Of a stretch of 14,416 nt of DNA, positions 7,221-13,588 are shown piece after piece. Under the pieces are notes generated by a model. It ran no database searches, was not told the origin of the DNA, and saw only the letters and a program-made list of their open reading frames with translations. Location: contig DXSO01000035.1 in the NCBI GenBank assembly GCA_019410445.1, positions 1 to 14,416 on the forward strand, read 5' to 3'. The first letter of the stretch is position 1. Each line of letters starts with the position of its first letter. Origin of the DNA: Sutterella sp. (lineage in GTDB: Bacteria > Pseudomonadota > Gammaproteobacteria > Burkholderiales > Burkholderiaceae_F). Both the position numbers and the translations under genes were made by a program.

Positions 7221-8210
7221 ATGTTCAAAAAAGTTATCCAATGCGCTCTGCTGCCAATCTCCTTGCTCGCTATCGGCATGCAAGCCCACTGCTCCGAAGT
7301 CATCAAGCTCGCTCATACAGCCAACGTCGCTCACGTTCATCATGAGGCTGCGCTTCAATTTGCAAAAAACATCGCAGAAAGAACTCAAGGCAGATACGAA
7401 GTCCAGATTTATCCGGCCGGCGAATTGGGCGATCAGCCCGCGCTAGCCGAACAAATCACAATGAGCGCTCTGGACATGGCTATTGTTTCTCTTGGGAATA
7501 TGGCTATGTACGATCGCAGACTCAATGCAATGACCGCACCGTTTCTCTTCGAAAACTACGATCATGCGCATCGCACAATCGACTCGTTTGTCATGCAATG
7601 GATGAACAAAGGTTTGACTCCTTACGATGCTGTCGGACTTTCCATGTTTGACTATGGTTTTCGTCAAGTCACCACTCAGAATATCGTCGTCAATACAGCC
7701 GATGATTTGCTAGGCGTCAAAATTCGTGTTCCGCCTTCCACAGGCTTGCTGGCTGCGTTTGACGCACTGGGTGCAAATACGCAGAAAATCGCCTACTCCG
7801 AGCTTTACACCTCTTTAAAACAAGGCGTTGTGGACGCTGAAGAAAACCCAGTCTTTACGATTCGTGCCGATTCTCTATACGAGACACAAAATCAACTGGC
7901 TCTGACCAATCACTATTTCGACTGCCAAGTTCTTTTGGCCAACAAAACATTTTTCGAATCTCTTCCAAAAGACGTTCAGCAAATCATCCAGGAAGAAGCT
8001 GTCAAAGCGCAAAATTTGACTCGTGAAAAGATCTCCTCCGAAGAAAATCTCGTGATTGAAGACCTCAAATCCAAAGGAATGAATGTCACAACGCCGGATC
8101 GCGAATCGTTCGTCAAGAAAATGCAGCCTGCTTATGACAAAGTCGGAGAGCTCTCCGGTAAAGAAGCCATGAAGGAACTTCTTCAAGCGGTTCAAGCCAA
8201 TAACAAATAA
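7221..8210 (+). CDS. dctP: TRAP transporter substrate-binding protein (DctP family)
   Basis: The 329-residue periplasmic protein captures an organic acid, typically a carboxylate, and delivers it to the membrane subunits encoded downstream. A signal peptide covers about residues 1-22 (MFKKVIQCALLPISLLAIGMQA). The mature chain starts EVIKLAHTANVAHVHHEAA, the family opening. Family landmarks are PAGELGDQ (65-72), FDYGFRQVT (143-151), GVKIRVPPS (165-173) and GVVDAEENP (202-210). Arg169 is in the position that normally salt-bridges the substrate carboxylate. I chose the ATG at 7221 because GGAG (7211-7214) sits 6 bases upstream; in-frame TTG 7209 and ATG 7215 overlap or precede that site. The Cys at 24 does not form a proper lipobox. 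It is first in a P-M-Q operon. The substrate cannot be assigned. Confidence 0.94.
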   Translation: MFKKVIQCALLPISLLAIGMQAHCSEVIKLAHTANVAHVHHEAALQFAKNIAERTQGRYEVQIYPAGELGDQPALAEQITMSALDMAIVSLGNMAMYDRRLNAMTAPFLFENYDHAHRTIDSFVMQWMNKGLTPYDAVGLSMFDYGFRQVTTQNIVVNTADDLLGVKIRVPPSTGLLAAFDALGANTQKIAYSELYTSLKQGVVDAEENPVFTIRADSLYETQNQLALTNHYFDCQVLLANKTFFESLPKDVQQIIQEEAVKAQNLTREKISSEENLVIEDLKSKGMNVTTPDRESFVKKMQPAYDKVGELSGKEAMKELLQAVQANNK

Positions 8211-8230
8211 AATTCGTCGTAATAAGAGCA

Positions 8231-8269
8231 CAACAAACCCGACAGCCTCCCTGCTGTCGGGTTAAGTTG
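8231..8269 (+). terminator. Intercistronic stem-loop between dctP and dctM
   Basis: AACCCGACAGC (8236-8246) and GCTGTCGGGTT (8253-8263) make an 11-bp perfect GC-rich stem with a 6-base loop. CAAC (8231-8234) and GTTG (8266-8269) can extend it across a small internal bulge. Only three T residues follow, so it is more likely a partial terminator or an mRNA-stabilising hairpin than a full stop. Such structures keep the binding protein in excess over the membrane subunits. Confidence 0.75.
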
Positions 8270-8286
8270 TTTCCGGAGCCCTTTTC

Positions 8287-9567
8287 ATGACGATGTTCAT
8301 AATCTTCGCATCCGTTCTGGTGCTGATGTTCCTTGGCGTGACAACCGCCGTCACGATGGGATTTGCCTCTATTGTGACGTTTCTGCTTTCCGGCGGAGAT
8401 TTTTCTCGCCTTTTCCTGGTACCTCAACGCATGTTTGCACAGGTATCCGGCATCACACTCATGTCCATCCCATTCTTTTTACTGATGGGCAATCTCATGT
8501 CCGTCGGCGGAATTTCTAAAAGCCTATTCGGCTTCGGACGCGTATGTTTGGGACATCGTTGGGGCGGACTATCCAATGCAGCCATTGCTGCAAGCATTGT
8601 CATGGCTGCAATGTCCGGTTCGGCGGCCGCTTGTGCTGCCGGCATCGGCATGATCGCCATTTCAGAAATGACCAAGGCCGGTTACAGTCGTTCCTTCAGT
8701 TGTGCCACGATCGCTGCTGGCGGCGCTTTAGGCCCCATCATTCCTCCGAGCATCACTCTAATTCTTTACGCCGGACTTACACAAACAAGTGTCAATGCCC
8801 TCTTCGAGGCAGGCATCGTCCCGGGAATCATCTTGGGTGCAGCATTTATGTGTTGGTCTTCTTTTGTAAGTTACAAAAATAAGTATGCAAAAGAACCCCC
8901 CTCTCCCTTGGCTGAACGCATCCAAGCTTTAAAGGACGCCTTCTGGGCGCTTCTTACTCCCGTCATCGTCATCGGAGGCATGTTTGCGGGATTCTTTACA
9001 GCCACCGAAGCAGCGGCGATCGCATCGCTTTATGTCATGGTGTTGGGACTTTTCGTCACAAAAACACTTAAAGTCAAAGACCTTCCTCGGATTTTTTGGG
9101 AGACTGTCGAACAAACCGCCAAAGTCATGTTCGTGATTGCTACGGCCGGGTTCTTCCAATACGTTCTGCTTTACACCAAAATTCCACAAGAAGCGATTGC
9201 ATTTATTTCCTCCAGTTTTGGCTCCATCGGCCCGGTCCTTCTGATCATCATTGGAATTCTTATCGTGATGGGATGCTTCATGGAAGGAACCGCAATCCTT
9301 TTGGTTACTGTCCCCATTTTCGTACCACTGGCAAAAAGCTTCGGTTACGACATTATCCAATTGGGCATTGTCATGTGCGTTTCTCTTGCCGTCGGCGTTC
9401 TTACTCCTCCAGTGGGTTTAAACCTCTACGTCATGTCTTCCATTACCGGCGAACATGTGATGAAAATCGCAAAAGACTGTGTTGGCTACGTGCTGCTCAT
9501 GATTGCCATGGCCGTTGCCGTTGCCTTTATTCCCGAACTCTCGCTCACATTCGGAACCTGGTTCTAA
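8287..9567 (+). CDS. dctM: TRAP transporter large permease subunit (DctM family)
   Basis: The 426-residue, mostly hydrophobic inner-membrane protein is the ion-coupled transport subunit of a TRAP system; TRAP transporters are generally driven by sodium ions. It shows the family core MSGSAAACAAG followed by GYSRSFSCATIAAGGALG, PIIPPSITLILYAG and FEAGIVPGIILG in the first half. The second half carries MEGTAILLVTVPIFVPLAK and VGVLTPPVGLNLYVMSSI. Length is normal for the roughly 12-helix large subunit. GGAG (8275-8278), 8 bases before the ATG, supports the start. It lies 76 bp after dctP, beyond the stem-loop, and 10 bp before dctQ. Placing M ahead of Q is less common than P-Q-M. Confidence 0.96.
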   Translation: MTMFIIFASVLVLMFLGVTTAVTMGFASIVTFLLSGGDFSRLFLVPQRMFAQVSGITLMSIPFFLLMGNLMSVGGISKSLFGFGRVCLGHRWGGLSNAAIAASIVMAAMSGSAAACAAGIGMIAISEMTKAGYSRSFSCATIAAGGALGPIIPPSITLILYAGLTQTSVNALFEAGIVPGIILGAAFMCWSSFVSYKNKYAKEPPSPLAERIQALKDAFWALLTPVIVIGGMFAGFFTATEAAAIASLYVMVLGLFVTKTLKVKDLPRIFWETVEQTAKVMFVIATAGFFQYVLLYTKIPQEAIAFISSSFGSIGPVLLIIIGILIVMGCFMEGTAILLVTVPIFVPLAKSFGYDIIQLGIVMCVSLAVGVLTPPVGLNLYVMSSITGEHVMKIAKDCVGYVLLMIAMAVAVAFIPELSLTFGTWF

Positions 9568-9577
9568 GAGGTACGTC

Positions 9578-10105
9578 ATGGAATTTTTGCGCAAACTTGA
9601 CAATGCATTTAGCCGTTGTGTTCGGATTGTCTGCACGCTACTTATGGCAGCAATCTTCCTGATGTTCATCCTAAATGTCTTCGTTCGCTTCGTTCCAATC
9701 TATAACTTCACTCAAACGGACGAATGGATCCAGATTTGCTTGATTTGGATGATCTTTTTGGGAGCACAGGAACTTGTCCGCACGCGCAACCATTTCGCTG
9801 TGGACTTTCTGACCGAACGCTTGCGTGACCCTTCTTTGCGGAAATGGCTTCAAATCATTGTCTGCCTCATTGAGCTGGCCACCTACGCCATAATCGCTTG
9901 GTACGGAGTTATCTGGGTGATGAAGTCTCATGCCTATATGCAGTCAATCCCGTGGCTACAAGCTCGTTGGATGTATGCTGCCGTCCCTTTTAGCGCAGTA
10001 TTTATGACAATTTACGGACTAAGAGATCTGATTTTGTACCTTCGACCTTCAGTCAAAAAAAATAAGGCCGGCTTCTCTTCAACCAACACAGCACAGTCAA
10101 ACTAA
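9578..10105 (+). CDS. dctQ: TRAP transporter small permease subunit (DctQ family)
   Basis: The 175-residue inner-membrane protein is the small subunit that pairs with DctM. Four hydrophobic segments are visible: about residues 17-37, 50-65 (IQICLIWMIFLGAQEL), 91-112 and 131-150. FTQTDEWIQICLIWMIFLGA and RTRNHFAVDFL are the typical DctQ core; the His and Asp in this motif are well conserved. The real start is ATG 9578, with AGAGG (9567-9571) overlapping the dctM stop and 6 bases upstream; an ATG at 9503 would run through dctM in another frame. It is the last gene of the operon. The tail after about residue 155 is polar and rich in Lys, Ser and Asn. Confidence 0.93.
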   Translation: MEFLRKLDNAFSRCVRIVCTLLMAAIFLMFILNVFVRFVPIYNFTQTDEWIQICLIWMIFLGAQELVRTRNHFAVDFLTERLRDPSLRKWLQIIVCLIELATYAIIAWYGVIWVMKSHAYMQSIPWLQARWMYAAVPFSAVFMTIYGLRDLILYLRPSVKKNKAGFSSTNTAQSN

Positions 10106-10233
10106 GCGGCATTTCCTCTTCAGCTACTCTGCGCTCTGAATACGAAGGTCTCTGCCCCTCAGAAACAGCATTCCATTTGCAACAACACTGTCTTGCCGGG
10201 ATGATGCATTTCTGACATTGTCTCTTTTTCCCT

Positions 10234-10272
10234 GCACTTGTGATGAAAATAACAGCATTTCATCACAAGTGC
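10234..10272. terminator. 15-bp perfect inverted repeat between convergent dctQ and arcC
   Basis: GCACTTGTGATGAAA (10234-10248) and TTTCATCACAAGTGC (10258-10272) pair without mismatch around a 9-base loop. On the plus strand it is followed by TTCTTGT, a rough U-rich tail, so it can serve as terminator for the TRAP operon. On the minus strand an A-rich stretch follows, so for arcC it would work only as a 3' stem, not as a canonical terminator. It begins 14 bases past the arcC stop. Confidence 0.6.
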
Positions 10273-10286
10273 TTCTTGTCGGTGCA

Positions 10287-11219
10287 TCAGTCTCCATTCG
10301 GCACAATCCATGTACCGGATTCTCCAGCTACGACTGATTCAATGTTGTCCAAAGAGCCGATGACGGCAGGTTTTCCTGTTGCCTTCACAAAGCGACAAAC
10401 AGCCTCAATCTTGGGACCCATGGATCCTTTCGCAAATCCCATCTGCAGCAGTTCGTCCGGTGTTGCTCGTTGAATCAATCGACTCTCGGGAGTGCCCCAG
10501 TTTTCGTAAACGCCATCAACATCGGTTGCGATCACCAACAGGTCGGCACACAGTTCCGTTGCCAAAATGCTGCCAGCAAAGTCTTTGTCGATAACCGCTT
10601 CAACACCTCTCAATCCGTCTTTGTCTCTGACGACCGGAACGCCGCCCCCGCCACAGGAAATTACCAGCGTTCCCATATCAACAAGACGTTTGATGACCGG
10701 AAACTCCACAATGCGAAGCGGTTGGGGACTGGCAACAACGCGACGATAACCGTCTCCGTCCTGTTTTACCGTCCAACCACGATTGCGCCGTGCCTCATCG
10801 GCCTCTTCCTCAGTCATCATGGCACCGATAAATTTCGTCGGATTCTGAAACGCAGGATCCTCTGGATCCACTTCAGACTGCGTAATGATTGAGGCAATCT
10901 GCCGATCCGGAGCTATGTTTTTCAACGCCCGACTTAATGCTTGAGCAAACATGTACCCCACCATAGCTTGGCTCTGAGCACCAAGAATATCAAAGGGATA
11001 TGTTGGAACCGCTGCATTTTCCTTGGCATAAGCTTCATTTTGAAGTGCCAGCAGTCCGACCTGAGGGCCGTTTCCGTGGCTGAGCACCAAGTCATGGTGT
11101 ACAGCTAAACGCGCAAGAGCACCAACCGCAATTTCAATGTTTCGACGTTGGTTTTCTGCGGAAAGAGCCTCTCCCCGACGAAGCAGCGCATTGCCGCCAA
11201 GCGTAATCACAATTTTCAT
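10287..11219 (-). CDS. arcC: Carbamate kinase (ArcC/AllK family)
   Basis: The 310-residue cytoplasmic enzyme converts carbamoyl phosphate and ADP to carbamate and ATP. Family signatures are LGGNALLRRGE (7-17), SHGNGPQVGLLALQ (47-60), YPFDILGAQSQAMVGY (74-89), TQSEVDPEDPAFQNPTKFIG (113-132), CGGGGVPVV (189-197), GVEAVIDKDFA (205-215), TDVDGVYENWG (232-242) and KGSMGPKIEA (264-273). Full length, no defects. AAGGA (minus strand, 11228-11232) lies 8 bases before the ATG. The gene is last in a run of four co-directional genes, 41 bp after the DUF2877 gene. No ornithine carbamoyltransferase or arginine deiminase gene is near, so an arginine deiminase role is not supported by context. Pairing with a DUF2877 protein matches the E. 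coli AllH-AllK pair that conserves energy from oxamate breakdown. Confidence 0.96.
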   Translation of the reverse strand: MKIVITLGGNALLRRGEALSAENQRRNIEIAVGALARLAVHHDLVLSHGNGPQVGLLALQNEAYAKENAAVPTYPFDILGAQSQAMVGYMFAQALSRALKNIAPDRQIASIITQSEVDPEDPAFQNPTKFIGAMMTEEEADEARRNRGWTVKQDGDGYRRVVASPQPLRIVEFPVIKRLVDMGTLVISCGGGGVPVVRDKDGLRGVEAVIDKDFAGSILATELCADLLVIATDVDGVYENWGTPESRLIQRATPDELLQMGFAKGSMGPKIEAVCRFVKATGKPAVIGSLDNIESVVAGESGTWIVPNGD

Positions 11220-11260
11220 GCATGCATCCTTTCGGAAGTTTTCTGTTCAAAAGAAACACC

Positions 11261-12235
11261 TCAGACGGCGCAAACAGCCGCCTTAGTACCGTTTGAAGCA
11301 GTTGGAGCTGACTTATGAAAGGAATTCTTTAAACGCGCCGAAATATCCAGACCCACCGACAGACCGCAAAGCGTATCCAGGCCGGAAGTGTGTCCAAAAG
11401 CCGCGATGTCCTCAAAGACAGCGCGCAAATCTGTTCGATTGTCGGCACGAGCAAGTCGAACAAGCGGTTCTGTAAATCGAGCTTCCACCGCGTAACGCAG
11501 CATTTGCCCGCTAATAAAATTTGTTTTTTCCAGACAAGATCCAAGAACTTGCCGTACAAGCGGCAATAGCGTCGTCGTACACAGCATCGGATCAACCGTC
11601 ATAACCCAACACAGACCGACAATGAAATCATCCCCTGACGGTGTCAGTCCTTCCCCTAGTCCTATAAAACGATCAAGAGAACGTTTAAGATCCTCTACTG
11701 AGGATATGGAACTCACAACGTCAGAAAAGACCATCTTCTCAAGCACGGTTTCAAGCTCGGCAATACGTCCGCTGCCAAAAAACACTTCACTTCGCAGACC
11801 GGTAACCAATCCTTTTCCAAGCAAAGCCTCAGGCAGCCATTGCTTCAATGATTGGTGAATTGTTTCCAAACAAGCGCACGAGCTCACCTTCAGGTTCACT
11901 GCCGGGCAACCGCTCAAATCAATCACGAAACGATTCGTTGTAAGTTTTTCCGAAAAAAAGGTGACTTCTTCCCCAACAGTAAATGGCAGATACCCATTGA
12001 CTGTCATCAATAAAGCATGATCCCGCTCCGCTGCTTTTTGAAAAGCATCTCTACTTACAAGAATTCCTTCGGGCGAAAGAGGTTTTGGCGCAAGTAACAG
12101 CGTTGTAATACGGTGATCTTTCCATGCGAAATTCACGGCATGTCTGAACACGGAATGCACTCGCCCCATCATCGGGTTCAGCATCTCGCAATTGAACTCA
12201 ATTGCGTGCTTTTGTGCTTGAATCTTCAACAACAT
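11261..12235 (-). CDS. allH: DUF2877 protein, AllH-like (oxamate carbamoyltransferase subunit family)
   Basis: The 324-residue cytoplasmic protein carries the two hallmark motifs of DUF2877: IGLGEGLTPSGDDFIVG at 191-207 and FGHTSGLDTLCG at 280-291. The N-terminal part (RVHSVFRHAVNF, 25-36; PEGILVSRDAF, 55-65) also fits. In E. coli the DUF2877 protein YlbF is AllH, which with AllF (FdrA) and AllG (DUF1116) forms oxamate carbamoyltransferase, making oxamate and carbamoyl phosphate from oxalurate. That knowledge is from the family; the role here is inferred from the adjacent carbamate kinase and AllS-like regulator. AllF and AllG are not in the window. The ATG at 12235 is preceded by a weak GGGA; ATG 12184 is an alternative. 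The last 17 residues are a low-complexity Ala/Thr/Lys tail. The gene is 28 bp after the MFS gene. Confidence 0.85.
   Translation of the reverse strand: MLLKIQAQKHAIEFNCEMLNPMMGRVHSVFRHAVNFAWKDHRITTLLLAPKPLSPEGILVSRDAFQKAAERDHALLMTVNGYLPFTVGEEVTFFSEKLTTNRFVIDLSGCPAVNLKVSSCACLETIHQSLKQWLPEALLGKGLVTGLRSEVFFGSGRIAELETVLEKMVFSDVVSSISSVEDLKRSLDRFIGLGEGLTPSGDDFIVGLCWVMTVDPMLCTTTLLPLVRQVLGSCLEKTNFISGQMLRYAVEARFTEPLVRLARADNRTDLRAVFEDIAAFGHTSGLDTLCGLSVGLDISARLKNSFHKSAPTASNGTKAAVCAV
12187..12206. repeat. 20-bp palindrome inside the 5' end of the DUF2877 gene
   Basis: CGCAATTGA (12187-12195) and TCAATTGCG (12198-12206) form 9-bp perfect arms around 2 bases, covering about codons 10-17 of the DUF2877 gene. 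It could be an intragenic operator, but one such dyad is not surprising by chance in a window of this size. Confidence 0.25.
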
Positions 12236-12263
12236 ACCGCAAATCCCGCAATTTCAGTTTTAC

Positions 12264-13529
12264 TTACTGCGTCTTTGTCGTGTACACACAAACGTAAGCC
12301 AAAACGAGCAGCGCCGTGAGATAGACAACGACCGGAATCGTGGACTGCCAGGCATTGAAGAGGAAGACACAGATTGTCGGAGCAATCGCTCCTCCTAGAA
12401 TCCCTGCCGCTTGGAATCCAACGCCAGCCCCAGTGAAACGTACTTCCACAGGAAACATCTTGGGCAGATGCGCGGCAAGCGGCGCCCACATGGCCGCCAG
12501 ACAGAAAAGAGCACCAAACGCGGCGAAATAGATAACTGCACTAGAGGCCGTGGAAAGCATGGGGAAAAAGATCATCAACCAAGCGATATTGATGATTGAA
12601 CCCAGCAACAGCACCTTGCGCGTTCCCCACTTGTCGCACAGCCATCCAAAAATCGGGATGCCGCATGCCTGTCCAATGGAAGCCACAATACCGGCATTAA
12701 TCGCCACCTGCTTATCCACACCAATTGCCGGCAGAAAGACAAGCGGGAAAAGCGCAAACACATAAAACGCCGCATCCGAACCAATACGCGTTCCAATTGC
12801 AAGGCACAAGTTTTTCCAATGATCACGAAAAACAATCCGTACCGGCTGATGATTGGAAAGATCTTTCTGCGTCTTCAGGCTGGCGAATTCCGGCGATTCA
12901 TCAATGCGACTGCGAATGAAAATACCGAGTCCGACCAGTAAGATGCTTGCAAAAAACGGATATCGCCAAGTAATGCGCATCAAGTCTTCGGGACTTGAAA
13001 AATAGGTCACCAACGCAAAAACACCGGAGGCAAAAAGAAAACCCAAGGGGGAAGCAATCTGCACAATACTTCCAAGCAGTCCCTGATAGCGGGAACCGCG
13101 GCAATACTCATTGACCATAAGTGCCGCACCGCCCCATTCTCCACCTAAGGCGATACCTTGCATCAGTCTCAGAAAAACGAGCGCACAGGCACCGAATATT
13201 CCTGCCGTTTCAAAACTGGGAAGGCAGCCGATTAAAAAAGTTGCCGTCCCCATCAATACCAAAACGACAATCAGAATAGTTCGGCGTCCGATTCGATCTC
13301 CATAATGACCGAAAATCAAAGCACCTAAAGGACGAGATACGAACGCAATGCCGTAAACGGCCAGAGAAAGAAGTAAAGCCAGATCTTTGTCCAGACCGGA
13401 AAAGAAAACAGTCGGAAAGATGACCGCCGCAGCGGTTCCGTAGATGAAGTGATCGTAAAACTCCAACATCGTCCCGAACAACGAAGCAAGCGTCACTTGA
13501 AGGAGTTTCTTGGGGTCGGACTGTGACAT
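12264..13529 (-). CDS. MFS transporter, metabolite:H+ symporter (MHS) family
   Basis: The 421-residue inner-membrane protein belongs to the MHS branch of the major facilitator superfamily (ProP, KgtP, ShiA relatives), proton symporters mainly for organic acids and zwitterions. Diagnostic features are EFYDHFIYGTAA in helix 1 (23-34), motif A SRPLGALIFGHYGDRIGRR (65-83), RLMQGIALGGEWGGAALMVNE (121-141), WRYPFF (188-193), a second-half loop GWLCDKWGTRKVLLLG (295-310), and FPVEVRFTGAGVGFQAAGILGG (359-380). Twelve helices fit the length. I chose ATG 13527-13529 because AGGAG (13536-13540) lies 6 bases upstream; an in-frame start at 13583 would add 18 residues with no family counterpart. It sits 59 bp after the LysR gene and 28 bp before the DUF2877 gene, so it probably imports the substrate of that pathway. 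The substrate is unknown. Confidence 0.93.
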   Translation of the reverse strand: MSQSDPKKLLQVTLASLFGTMLEFYDHFIYGTAAAVIFPTVFFSGLDKDLALLLSLAVYGIAFVSRPLGALIFGHYGDRIGRRTILIVVLVLMGTATFLIGCLPSFETAGIFGACALVFLRLMQGIALGGEWGGAALMVNEYCRGSRYQGLLGSIVQIASPLGFLFASGVFALVTYFSSPEDLMRITWRYPFFASILLVGLGIFIRSRIDESPEFASLKTQKDLSNHQPVRIVFRDHWKNLCLAIGTRIGSDAAFYVFALFPLVFLPAIGVDKQVAINAGIVASIGQACGIPIFGWLCDKWGTRKVLLLGSIINIAWLMIFFPMLSTASSAVIYFAAFGALFCLAAMWAPLAAHLPKMFPVEVRFTGAGVGFQAAGILGGAIAPTICVFLFNAWQSTIPVVVYLTALLVLAYVCVYTTKTQ

Positions 13530-13588
13530 TCGACGCTCCTTTTGCAAATTTTTCCGTGAATCAAGTATTCGCCGGAAAGCCAATGAAG

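Noticed and set aside
9503..9577. Earlier start for the TRAP small subunit
   Set aside because: It would overlap dctM in a different frame; ATG 9578 has a well-spaced AGAGG and gives the normal length.
10287..11219. Carbamate kinase as part of an arginine deiminase operon
   Set aside because: No arcA, arcB or arcD gene is beside it; the neighbours are DUF2877, an MHS transporter and an AllS-like regulator.
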